NCBI GenBank assembly: GCA_019188255.1
Contig: JAETXT010000016.1
Location: 1,054,001 to 1,118,000 of the forward strand
Direction: 5' to 3'
From: Verticillium longisporum
Taxonomy: Eukaryota; Ascomycota; Sordariomycetes; Glomerellales; Plectosphaerellaceae
DNA length: 64,000 bases
Positions 12,538 through 22,958 of the stretch are shown in pieces. The position numbers and the translations under genes were made by a program. The stretch's first letter is position 1. Every line of letters begins with the position of its first letter. Below the pieces are notes generated by a model, which saw only the letters and a list, made by a program, of their open reading frames with translations, did no database searches and was not told the origin of the DNA.

Positions 12538-12918
12538 GGTGGTTTGGGTCAACTGCTGAGGGGTGGTGGAGACCGAGGTGCGGAAAGTCGAAAGCTCGAA
12601 TGTCGGTGCTCGGAGCTAAACAGCTCCGGCTGTGGATGGCCTAATACAGTGATATTCTTCTAATCGACATGCCATGATGGGTTCATGTTACCACGGTAAC
12701 GATTTCAGGTAACGTCATCGAACAGCATCGCGACCTTGTCTATACCCTCACGTGCCTTGCCTGCCCTTGTTCACGAATATGGTGTTTGATATGTAGCGTC
12801 TGGATTCTGATCTTAGCTCCCAAGGCTCTTAGGACCACCCAATTGCGGCATCAGGGTTTATCTGTGCTTGGCCAACGTAGTCCGCTTGTCTAGCGATCCA
12901 CAGCGACATACCCATCAG
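12538..12918. promoter_or_regulatory. Shared divergent promoter of arp10 and yen1
   Basis: 381 bp between two divergent start codons, so both promoters must lie here. I see no additional gene. A GTTACCACGGTAAC palindrome lies near 12686-12700 and could be a regulatory site, but I cannot assign it. Confidence 0.5.
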
Positions 12919-15535
12919 ATGGGTATCAAGGGGTATGCCTCACCCATGACATTGGTTCCTGACACAAAAAAAAAAGTTGACATGCACTCAGGATATACCG
13001 CGAACTTGGCCCCGGTCAGAGGATCTCCCTCGCCAAGCTCGCTACCGAGAGCCTGGAGAACACAGGGAGGCCTCTCCGCGTCGCCATAGACATCGCTATA
13101 TGGCAATTCCAAACGCAGGCTGCTAAGGGTATAATCTGACTTCGAAACCCTCTCTTTTCGTGCTTCTTGTGATAACGTCATTCCTAGGGGGCATAAACCC
13201 CGCTATTAGAACACTCTTTTACCGGCTGGTCCGGCTTGTTGGACTCCCTGTGCAACCGGTGTTCGTATTTGATGGTCCCAATAAGCCTCTTTTCAAAAGA
13301 AACAAGCGCTCTGGACGTGGAGATGGCATTGCTTCAGCCATGGCCCAACGTCTTATTCGCCTCTTTGGCTTCCCTATTCACCAAGCCCCTGGCGAGGCCG
13401 AAGCAGAATGTGCCCTCCTGCAACAGGAAGGCTTGGTCGATGCTGTTCTCAGCGAAGACGTCGACACTATCATGTTCGGCTGCAGCCGAACATTCCGCAA
13501 CTGGTCAGCCGAGGGATCGCGGGGAGGAAAATCGCCAACCCATGTCACTGTTTATGACACCAACGAGCAGAGCCTGATTGCCTCTGGACTTGATCGACAG
13601 GGCATGGTTCTGGTTGCACTGATGAGTGGTGGCGACTACCTCCCTGAAGGTGTGCCCGGCTGCGGGTTGAAGCTGGCTTGCGAAGTGGCTCGAGCTGGTT
13701 TCGGCAAGAGCTTGTGCAGCCTTAAAGCAGCAGACAAGGCCGGCATGGGCGAATGGAGAGCAAATCTCACCCACGAACTACGCACCAACGAAAACAAGTT
13801 CTTCCGCACGAAGCATAAAGCCATTGTCATACCGGACAACTTCCCCGATGTCAAAGTCTTGCGATTTTACACCCACCCAGCAGTCTCCTCGCAGGCAGCT
13901 GTGAAGAACCTAATCGGGTCAGTCGAGTGGTCCAGACCTGTCGACATTGGCGGACTCAGACGATTCACTGATGAGGTTTTTGACTGGACAAATCGGCCGG
14001 GCGCTGTCAAACTGATAAAGGTGTTGTCCCCAAATTTGCTTGCTCAGAAACTCTTTGCACGTTACGATCACACCACGCAATCGCTCGAAAGTCACAGTCT
14101 GGAATCATTAGAACAACAAGAATCGGCGCTTGTTCAGCGTATAACGGCTAGGAGAAGCCATTTCAGCACGGACGGCATCCCGGAGCTTCGAGTCTCCCAC
14201 GTGCCAGCTGGAATAGTGCCGTTGGATCTATCACAAGAGTCAGACGAGGTGGCAGAGACGGGAAGGCAGGGCCTCGCTCTCAACAGTGATGACGAGTTCG
14301 AGGTGGCAGTGCCAAGCAACAACGATGTCGAGGCTGGCGGGCAAGTTGCCAGGAAAACCTTCGACCCGACTGCCGCACAAGCAGTCTGGCTTCCCGAGAG
14401 TCTCGTCAAGTTAGGCGTGCCACTCTGCGTTGAGGACTGGGAGGAGCGGCAGCGAGCCAAGACAAATGTGTTGACCGCATCAAACCTGGCGAAGCAAAGG
14501 AAGAAGAAGACAGCCGGAAACGACACCAACAAACCAAACACACTTGATCAGTGGGTGAAGTCAACCAAATCCAAGCCTCGAGAGCGTCCTGAAAAGAACG
14601 CTGCCGTACTGCCGGGTTCGCAGAGCCTCAGTCACTTCAAACTACCTCAACCACTGCCCTCCAGCATTACAAATTTCCGGGGCCATCAACCTCAGGAACC
14701 AGCTACCTCAAAACCGCACACGTCGCCGAACCGCCCGCTGGCGTCACTGCCTCGAAGTAAGCCACTCACATCCAAGTCTGCCAGGAAAGCGACCACCATA
14801 GGAAGCACGCAGCTATCAAATCCCTGGGCGTTCAGTGGCTCACAGCATACGCCTAGGACAACCAAGCCTGACGGGCACACAGAGTCGTTTCTTATCGAAA
14901 CTAGCCCCGAAGCTCCGAAAGATAGGCCAGTTAGTCTGGATGTAAAATGGAATGACGCCTTGAATGCGGGGATGAATAACGGACCGCGTCGCGATGGACG
15001 ACACTCCCAGTCTTCTGGGGACGAAGATTTAGGAACAGCGCGGCACAATGGGGTTTCAGCGAGCGATAACAGGCTCCGCACACGCGTGGCAGACCCTTCT
15101 CGGAGCGAGCCTAAAATGATGCGACCGTTAACCACGTCAAAGTGCACAACTAAGGCATCTCAGAGCTCAGCACAGCCGGAAGCAGCCTCATCAGGCAGTG
15201 TAGTAAGTCGCGATGCCACCTCTCCGTCGCGCCATAAACATGCCGGTCGAAGTCATATCATCGAGCGACCAGCCAGGCCGCACGGTCCGGAGGGGAGAAA
15301 AAATCTAGGGGCTGTATCGTCTGCAACAAGATCCACAAGTAAGGGGAAACTTATCGCGCCACGGATCAGTGCGTGCGGGTTTTTTAAAGAAATCGACTTG
15401 GAAGATGATGAGGCTGCGCAACTCATGGTCCACGACGCCGAACAAAGGGTCGGACACCAGCGGGCAACGAGTACCCAGCAGAGGATATGGAATCAGAGCC
15501 ATGTAGCGGTTATCGACTTGACCGGGGAGGATTGA
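12919..15535 (+). CDS. yen1: GEN1/Yen1-type Holliday junction resolvase
   Basis: XPG/Rad2-superfamily nuclease that cuts Holliday junctions symmetrically. Exons 12919-12932, 12992-13128 and 13188-15535 give 832 aa. The first exon is only 14 nt and encodes MGIK plus two bases; joining restores the canonical MGIKGIYRELGPGQRISLAK start. XPG-N residues include RVAIDIAIWQFQTQAAKGG and VFVFDGPNKP; XPG-I residues include APGEAEAECALLQQEGLVDA and VLSEDVDTIMFG, followed by SGGDYLPEGVPGCG at the helix-hairpin-helix. These supply the expected catalytic Asp/Glu set. The chromodomain-like region and a long disordered tail rich in Ser/Pro/Lys fill the rest, including an LDQWVKSTKSKPR stretch that may be regulatory. 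Yeast Yen1 is controlled by CDK phosphorylation; I infer but cannot show the same here. Confidence 0.93.
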
Positions 15536-15752
15536 GGCAGGACAAACGATAGAATCGCGAAGCACAGCTGCTTGATCTGTCTTGATTCCAACTCGTAAAC
15601 GGCAACAGGGTATCCTTAGAAAAAAGAAACTACAAAATATGAAGAGAAAGGGTACATGCTGCCACGTGTGTCATCCATCCTTGACGTACACCTGTTCGCG
15701 AGTAGCATACATACACTGCCCGCGGTCCCCCAAAGACAGAGGAGTTCCCCTA

Positions 15753-17322
15753 TCATGACTCGTATCGCCATGGAAGATCCCGATCACTGACCGTGACACA
15801 TGTCAGGTAAGTGATGGCATCTGTCGACCTTCCGCCGCCGAGTTCCAGCTCCAGGCGGCTACTCATCAAGGGGCGCACAATCTCACGCGCCATGGACTTG
15901 ACCTCATCAACTCGTTTCTCGAAACGCCGCAGATTATCCCGACTATACAACTCGGGTGTGAGCTTCAAGAATCGCTTGCAATCGTCATGACTTAAATAAA
16001 GAGAAGCGGCGGGTGACCCCAACATGCGGAAAGCCCGTCCTGCTGCGGCCATAGGTGGCGCCTGGGGGTGAAGTGGGCCTACTTGAAGCTCGTTATGACG
16101 GCCGTTTCGCGACGCCGAAGTGTGGTGGTCGGGTGCTGAGGAGCCAGTGTTCTCCGCGAGCCACTGTCGGAAGAGACTGAGAGCCAGCCAGTCGAGGTAG
16201 GCCGTGCTGGGTGTTACCCGGTCACCCCGCGCCGTGAACAAGCTCAGGCGGAAAAGGCGGCTCTCAACACGGGTGATCATCTCCTCAAGCTCGTCGACCT
16301 TGTCTTCGATGATGTCGAGGACGCCATCTGGAAGCGCGGCACGCAGACTCCTTTCACCAGCAGGCCACTGGCCGACAACGTGTATCAAAGCTTCCTGAAA
16401 AATGACCCTGCTGCGAGCAAGATAGCCGAGCCTCAGGTAGGAAATGGGGTATTTGGCTATTTGTTTCCAGAGTCTTGACTGAAATTGGAGCAGGTGATGG
16501 TCGACTCTGGGTCCGACAACAGCCAGCGCGTCGTATTGGTCGGCGAGGCTGAGCAGGGACTTGCACTGCACGTAGGCATCGGCAATGTTGACGCCGTCGA
16601 GCTGCGGATGGTAGTTGTAGAATATGCGGGAAAGATTGTCGTAGTCGCGAAGCAGATCAATGTCGGCTTGCGATAGTGGGGGGCCAGCAGGGTGCGCAGG
16701 CACGAGGCTGAGGTTGGCGACGGAGCGGAAGAAGCTGCGGCTGGAATGCGCAGACGAGGAGTGCGCGTGGCGGGATGGCTTGCTGCCGCTGTTGCGACCA
16801 GAGGAAACGGGCAGTTCGGCGTCGACAGAGCCAAAGAGAGATGGAGTGGAGGCGGCGACATCATGTTTCTGGAGAAGCATTGGAATGTCACCATCCCCAA
16901 CTCCGGGGTCGAGCTCATAACGCCATCTCTTGCGTGCAGGCGAGCTGGGCGCTCGTGTTGCCGTCAGTTGATCGTCGCGACCGCGACCGGGCCGTGTAGC
17001 AGACGAGGACGAAGACGACGAGGGTTCCGGCAAGGACTGGGCGCGGGACCTCTTGGCTTGTGCTGGCCTCGAAGAAGCCAGCGCAACGGGTCAGGGTATG
17101 GCGATGTAGGAGGTAGCGGTTCTGATGGTCGGCGACTCTAACTATTATCTCAACGTCGCCGCTTTGAGTGAAGACAGGGAACTCGTTTTGAGGTATGAAC
17201 GAAGTGCCGCCGACGTGGGAACGATTGTATCGCTTCGTGCGGGATGACGATGACGGGCGGGAGACGACCGAGGACGAGCCTCGAATAGTGAGCGAATTGG
17301 ACGTGTCGGGCTGCGAGACCAT
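15753..17322 (-). CDS. BTB/POZ-domain protein with a frame break
   Basis: The N-terminal part carries a BTB-like core: DVEIIVRVADHQNRYLLHRH followed by TLTRCAGFFEASTSQE. Right after this, at 17047-17053, the coding frame shifts. The upstream frame runs into an unlike, hydrophobic reading and stops at 16915, while the continuation starting AQSLPEPSSSS is open down to 15753. One extra G, or two missing bases (which would give SQEWSRAQ), restores one frame of about 522 aa. No GT-AG intron of acceptable length and phase spans the break. The downstream half has a conserved helical region around YNYHPQLDGVNIADAYVQCK and LLSLADQYDALAVVGPRVDH, typical of the BACK-like part of ascomycete BTB proteins. 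Partner and function are unknown; adaptor use with Cullin-3 is only a family possibility. First ATG is at 17322. Confidence 0.7.
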
Positions 17323-18356
17323 CAAGGCGGGCGGGGTCGAAGACGGGCCAGGGGCCGGCAAGGCGTCTGTCTGTCTGATGGGCAGAGATGAATCAAGGGC
17401 GTAGCAGCAAGACGATGAGGCCTAAGGAGTCGAGGGTTTCTAGGCGTCGCGATGAGAAATAATGTCAATGGAAGCTTTGGATTCGGCTCAGGAACATGAC
17501 CTCAGCGTCCCAGCAGTCGGTTGAGCAAGAGCGCTTTGCTTCATACTGTAGGGCATGGTAAAACGCCCGGCAGGCCCCCCTTGTATCGCCATTCGACGAG
17601 GCAGCCTAGACTGGCCTGGTATCGGACCCAGCGACTAGACAGGCGCAAGAACTACACCAGAGGCAGAAGCAGGTTTGTGCATGGTCCCGAGGCAGGACGA
17701 GGTGCGACATCAAGGCACGAGGCAAAAGGTCACGGACAACCATGACCTATCACTCGAGGGCAGTCCAGACTCCTGGGGAGCCCAGCGGTCTGTGAACCTA
17801 TGAGACGGCGCCAGAGGCCCTCCCACCACTGGGTCACCAGCTGCGGATTTGCCACTCCCCACCCACCACCCATCCACCAGTCAGTCCTCTCAGAAGCTGA
17901 CATGGAACCACCGTCAGGGCGCTGAGCAGCCATGCAATGCCGACAGGCCATCGACCGTCTAGAAAAGAGGATGGGAGAAAAGATGGGAGAAACGGCGCAG
18001 AACATGCATTCAAAACGCGGTTTCTTTTCGTTCTCTGCTGATTTCCTGGATTGGATCAGAATGTCTTCCAAGATAAAGTACAAAGCATGACAACGCCACA
18101 ACGCCCTCAGCTGATGAACAGCAACATAACAGACAGAATCCCTGACCCGACCGCCAGTGCGTTTCTCCCTAGTAGTTCGCCCCAGGTCAGACCCCCCCCT
18201 TTCAGTTAAGTTGTGCACAAACACACACACACACACACAATCGCCTCGTTTTCTGTAAAGTGAAACGTGATATTGACAATAGGAAACTACCTCTCTACCA
18301 TCAATTCCTCCCTTGGTTTTGGTTTACCTCTGGCAACTGTCGATGTCTTAATGTGT
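17323..18356. other. Intergenic region with (AC)n microsatellite
   Basis: About 1 kb between two leftward genes: promoter and leader of the BTB gene, then the 3' flank of the next. It contains a C8 run near 18191-18198 and an AC dinucleotide run at 18217-18239. Nothing in it supports a gene. Confidence 0.45.
18217..18239. repeat. (AC)n microsatellite
   Basis: Roughly ten AC dinucleotides in an otherwise normal intergenic stretch; likely length-polymorphic. It also creates a spurious Cys/Val-rich antisense reading frame. Confidence 0.9.
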
Positions 18357-19289
18357 TCAGATCATCTCCGTGTCCGTCTGCAACCCGATCCTGAAGGCCG
18401 GCGCAGCGTCGCTTGGGGCGGTAGCGCCGGGCGATTCGGCGGCTGTCAGGACCTCGGTGCCCTCAAACACAGGCGGCGAGCACTTGAGGTTCTGTAGCGC
18501 CACGTCCGCCCTCGTGCTTACGAGTTGGCCCTGTCGCAAGTCCTCAGCGAAAAGAAAGAAGCCCTCCGTTGCCTCCACCAAATAGGCTTGTAGGCCTCGG
18601 CTCTCCAATCGAAGTGTGACCGCGGACAACGGGTAGTGATTCTCGATGTAGCGGGACCATCCTCGAGCTGCTGCTTGTATGTGCTCGTCTTGTCTGATCT
18701 TGCGCCAGCCGATGCCCAGGTGCAGTGTAAAGTCGTCCACAACTGGATGTGAAGCATTGTCGGTCGCCGAAGTCGCAGGCGCAGCGTGGTCAGTTTGCCG
18801 TCCCGAAGCTTTGTCCATGGCCACGACTCCGCTGCCGTTGACGGCTGGAACTGTGCCGGGAGAAGAGGTGGCAGGGTGGTCCATTCGCTGTGACTTGTTG
18901 CTTCGTATTTCTGGACGCTGTGAAGCAACGACAGTTGCAGCCGCGGCCTGGTCGCGTGCCTTCTGTTCCTCTACCCAGGTGCCTGACTGGCTACTGGCAT
19001 CGGCAACGTAGCCCTGGACCGGCTTGATGAGCACCATGCCCTCGCCATATTCCCAGCCTGCCTCCGCCTCTTGGGCAGGTTCGGGTGCCTCTTCCGTGAG
19101 ATTCGGCGCTGCCTCGTCTCTGGATCGTTTGCGACCGGCCATCTTGCGACCCTCGGCAGGCGCGGGGGCGATATCCTGCGCACCTGCCTGTTCGAATGGA
19201 GAGATGGCGAACTTGGTTGACGGTGGCGCGTGCTGGGGGATTGCTATGATTGGCGACGAAGCGGCGACGGGGTGCGCAAAAGACGCCAT
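18357..19289 (-). CDS. Unrecognised conserved-looking protein with a nuclear localisation-type motif
   Basis: A single open frame of 310 aa from the ATG at 19289. I do not recognise the family. The first ~180 residues are low complexity (Ala, Pro, Ser, Glu) and include a basic cluster GRKMAGRKRSRDE that could be a nuclear localisation signal. The C-terminal ~120 residues look folded: they include HLGIGWRKIRQDEHIQAAAR and RGWSRYIENHYPLSAVTLRL, then aromatic- and Leu-rich segments ending before a short disordered tail. Coding character is supported by GC-rich third positions like neighbouring genes, absence of stops over 933 bp and this composition change. No signal peptide or membrane segment is seen. 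It is the last gene before the transposon block. Confidence 0.7.
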   Translation of the reverse strand: MASFAHPVAASSPIIAIPQHAPPSTKFAISPFEQAGAQDIAPAPAEGRKMAGRKRSRDEAAPNLTEEAPEPAQEAEAGWEYGEGMVLIKPVQGYVADASSQSGTWVEEQKARDQAAAATVVASQRPEIRSNKSQRMDHPATSSPGTVPAVNGSGVVAMDKASGRQTDHAAPATSATDNASHPVVDDFTLHLGIGWRKIRQDEHIQAAARGWSRYIENHYPLSAVTLRLESRGLQAYLVEATEGFFLFAEDLRQGQLVSTRADVALQNLKCSPPVFEGTEVLTAAESPGATAPSDAAPAFRIGLQTDTEMI

Positions 19290-20950
19290 TGCTGTGGTGT
19301 TAGTTGACTGTACAGTGAGTTCTCTGGCTCTCACACGGAAACTGTTCTTCTATCACAAGAGATGAAGATGTTAGTTCAAGAGCGTGCGTTATACTAATGT
19401 CAGGTGTGGGTTGGCGACTATCGTCCCTGGCGTGACTGTGAACGGGGCTTGGTATGGACAATTTGTAGTAAAATATGTCAAGGCAAGCGATTGTGACGTT
19501 GTTGGCGGTGGGAATGCAATGGTTCGAAAGCGAGGGTTTTGGTCGTGTGGGCGGTCGCTGCGATGGTACTTCTTAAGAGAGTTGGCAACTCGTTGGAATG
19601 TTGAGAGGTTGTAGAAGATGTCGAGGTTCGCGCGTTTACGTGAAAACGTAGTGCTGGTAGCAGAAGAGACGAGTTCGAAGCTCTTGATGGAGGTAGGAGG
19701 ATATGGTTCAGCGTCGATGTCGATTCACATCAATGTAAAGAGCAAGATGACAAGGAACAGAGGATAGAGGATGGTAAACAAGGGTTCCTGTTCCTGAATC
19801 GGGGAGCTACAGAATGAGGGAGAGGTGGGTGAGATGGACTATGCCCCAGGTCTGACTGAGCCAGCTTCGGTGCTTCCAATTGCGCTCACTACTTGGGCCT
19901 CCAACTAGTGCTCTATCCGGAAGAATGTACCAGCACGTACTGGGTACTTGCCGTCGCCTTGTCAGGATGCGGAGAAAGCTGGCTCAGGCGATGACTGGCC
20001 CCCCGTTGGCTACTAGGCTACACGGCACATCCAACCCCATGCGCTAGTACAGCCACTATCCCTTTGGTGCCGAAATTAGGCCTCAGTACATAGACTGATC
20101 ACCGCCTGCCTGAATAGCTCTAATGTAGATCTTGACAGGTACTCCTTCAGTACATAGTTGGAGCGGGTAGGTCTGTCAAAAACTAGTAACGTACAGGCAT
20201 GTGGATGTACTATTCGTTATATCCTTTAATTCAATTGGCGATATCTACTTTCTGCCACTTGGCGGTCGATCATATGAAGTACTGAGGCCTAATTTCGGCA
20301 CCAAAGGGATAACCCAATGGATACATGTCACGTGATGTCAACCTGCAGGTGCAGGTTCCCCTCGCTTTCGTTGCCGAAAGCAGGGCAATCCACGCCTGGC
20401 ATCCTTGATGCAGGACAAGACTGGGTAAGTTATCACGTTGCCTCGAATTGAAAACGAAGAAGCTCTTTCTTGACAGTCGAGCACGACCCTACATCTTACA
20501 CTGTAGCCGGTTGCTTTACGGGCTATATCTGCCTCCAGCTTCCCCGCTTGCGAAATCAAGGCATGTTCCGCATCCCGCAGGCTCCCCTTGGACTGCTATG
20601 GTCATGCCTTCAGAAACCAAGTTTCGAATGCAGGTATAATGTCTTAGTCGTGACGAAGCTTAATTGTCGAGGATTCCGCGGAAAGGCTCCTCAACTGCTT
20701 CCTAGCGGCCGGCCTGGGAGCTCTTACGCCCGTGAAATCGGGTTGTTCCCATGGAATGCGGTACCTCCTTGCACGAGAATGACTCCCCAGCCAGGCAGGC
20801 AGTGACTTCTATGCGGGGTTGGGCCTGTCGCGACAGCAAGATAAGTCTGCTCCCAGAGTGCGAACTTATAAATGTAGACGAGGGCAAGGCACTTACCTGA
20901 GTCATCTGCTGTGTAGTTAACCTCATCGAGTTGAAGTTGAGGCACCCAAG
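19290..20950. other. Gene-free left flank of the transposon block
   Basis: 1.66 kb holding the promoter of the preceding leftward gene and a MITE (20059-20309). Base composition is normal, with no RIP signature, until about 21050. Small ORFs here have no support. A short TACCAGCACGTACTGGGTA-like imperfect palindrome occurs near 19928-19950. Confidence 0.5.
20059..20309. mobile_element. 251 bp MITE with 31 bp perfect TIRs and TA target duplication
   Basis: The 31 bp at 20059-20089, starting TCCCTTTGGTGCCGAAATTA, are repeated in perfect inverse orientation at 20279-20309. Both ends are flanked by TA (20057-20058 and 20310-20311). TA duplication with terminal inverted repeats is the hallmark of Tc1/mariner (pogo/Fot1-like) insertions. 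The 189 bp interior has no ORF, so this is non-autonomous. It is not RIP-mutated, unlike the neighbouring block. Confidence 0.9.
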
Positions 20951-21052
20951 GGAGGTATAAGCTCACCTGACCATTGGGTATCGACCTGAGCTGACTATTA
21001 GGTCCGCTTTTAGTTTACGCTAAGCCTCTTTGGGAACTGACCTGACCATTGG
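20951..21052 (+). repeat. Left terminal inverted repeat of the composite element
   Basis: Matches the reverse complement of 37747-37848 over its full length. The outer 60 bases are nearly identical; inner differences are almost all C/T or G/A. It contains two copies of CCTGACCATTGGG, about 75 bp apart, which could be transposase-binding sites. Confidence 0.85.
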
Positions 21053-21127
21053 GGGGTGCTATAGGGTGCGATTAAAAGCTGAATTAGAATATCACGTGCC
21101 TTAGTTACCTAATACAATAGAGGCCAG

Positions 21128-21201
21128 GCCAGACTACTAAGTCTACTAACGCCAGACTACTAAGTCTATTAAGGCCGGACTATTAAATCTATTAAGGCTA
21201 G
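21128..21201 (+). repeat. 23 bp minisatellite, left part
   Basis: Three units of 23 bp start at 21128, 21151 and 21174, with consensus beginning GCCAGACTACTAAGTCTA, then a partial unit GCTAG at the retrotransposon border. Each unit contains a small palindrome, AGACT-ACTA-AGTCT. Confidence 0.85.
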
Positions 21202-21490
21202 TATTGAACTAATATTGGGGGATTACCTAGGTCGGTGATCACTATATGGGATTCACCGATATAGTAATCACCGGGGCTAGGATTCACAGCTCTCAGGAGC
21301 ACGTGATTCATAGCTTACGTAATCGGTGAATTAGATAGGTATATCTGATTTACGTAGGTAGCAGTGATTTAGAGAGAAAGCATTAATAATCATTATAAAT
21401 CTTATATTACCTACCCTACCTATTTAGAGCTCTTAAGTATAGCTAAAGTAATAAATTAAGGTTTATTTAAGTAATAAAGCCCTCTTAATA
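21202..21490 (+). repeat. 5' LTR of outer copia element
   Basis: 289 bp, same length as 35955-36243. It keeps more G/C than its partner (for example GGGGGATTACCTAGGTCGGT against GGGGATTACCTAGATCGGT), so RIP was weaker near the left border. Confidence 0.92.
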
Positions 21491-22671
21491 TTAATTAATA
21501 TTACGTTTAATATAATATAGAATAGCTAGAGCTAGAGAAGTTAAGATCGATCCTATAAATAGTAAATTTATTATATATAAGCTTATTAATTATACTTTAT
21601 AAGTAATTATAAGAGTACCGTTTACTTTAAGTATTTTAAGACTCTTATAAGAGCTTAATAATAGAGAAACCCTCTATTATATAATCTATAAGAGTACTAT
21701 CTACTTTAAATATCTTAGGACTCCTATACCTAAGATTACTACCTAGGCTATATTATTAGCTATTAACTTAATAAATAAAGCTCTATAGAATAGTTAATTA
21801 ATTATAATAGAGCTTTAATAAAACTAATAATAATAAGCTCCTTAGATTATAATAATAGCTCTATAATAGAGCTAGAGAATGCTAAAAAGATATAATAGGA
21901 GTTCGATAATATTCTAGAAGAACTCGGAATATTATATTTAATATAGAAGGTTAAGAAGGGTCTCGATATTAACTTTATTATTAATAGAATAGAATTATAA
22001 TTCCCTAGATTATTAGATTTAGTATCTATAGATCTTAAGAGCGCTTAGATCTTTAAAGTAATAAGTATATATAGGATTATAAAGGGAGTTTACTTTCTAG
22101 AAGCATTTATCGAAGACTTCTAGGGCTAAATTAAAGAGGACTTTAATTCCTATAATATAATAATTATTCGAGTACTAAAAGTATATCTAATAGAGTATAG
22201 GATCCCTCTTCTAGGAATAATAAATACTAAAATATTAAAGAGATTAATATTAATATTCTTATAAGAGGAAATACTTAATATAATAGAATCGATTATTATT
22301 AATTAGAATTTAATATTCTAAAGAGTAGAAGAATAGGGAGATTAGTAGGACGATAAGTAGTAATTTATAAGGAACGCCTAGATATCCTAAATCCGAAAAC
22401 TATAAATAGGGAGGATAGATCCCTAATAGCCCCTAGTTCTAGGGTTATTTAATTAATAGAATAGGTAATCTAATTAATAAGAGATTATACTTTAATTATA
22501 AAGAAATAAGACTCTACCTCTAAATAGTACCTAGAACTTATTAACTTAATACTATACTCTACTATTATATAAATCGATAAATTTACTAATTAATAGAGCT
22601 ATAATTAAGTAATTTATATTATTCTAGAATAAGGAGAATAATTACTCTAAGGAGATATATAATATCCTTAA

Positions 22672-22958
22672 TATTAAACTAATATTAAGGGGTTCCCTAG
22701 GGTAGTAATCTTAGTAGGGGATTACCGATATAGTAATTACCGTAGCTGGGATTCATAGCTCTTAGGAGTACGTAAACTATAGCTTACGTAATCGGTGAAT
22801 TAGATAGGTATATCTAATTTATATAGGTAGTAGTAATTTAGAGAGAGATTATTAACTATATTATAAGACTTATATTACCTACCCTACCTATTTAGAGCTC
22901 TTAGGTATAGCTAAAGTAATAAAACGGGGTTTATATAAATAATAAAGCCCTCTTAATA
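22672..22958 (+). repeat. 5' LTR of inner copia element
   Basis: 287 bp. Shares with 29888-30174 features absent from the outer pair: AAGGGGTTCCCTAG near the start, AGAGAGATTATTAA in the middle and CGGGGTTTATATAAAT near the end. This subtype distinction confirms the nesting. Confidence 0.92.

Noticed and set aside
16955..17049. Intron from GTCCCG to GCGCCCAG to explain the BTB frame break
   Set aside because: The ACTGAC branch-like word is tempting, but the phase does not fit and the donor is poor; other donors give an intron of only about 43 nt.
17730..18236. 168-codon minus-strand frame starting MCVCVFV
   Set aside because: Its start is a translation of the AC microsatellite; the rest is low complexity and lies between two 3'/5' flanks.
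20338..20966. Several 60-110 codon ORFs between the MITE and the transposon block
   Set aside because: They overlap each other on both strands, and none has domain features or splice signals.
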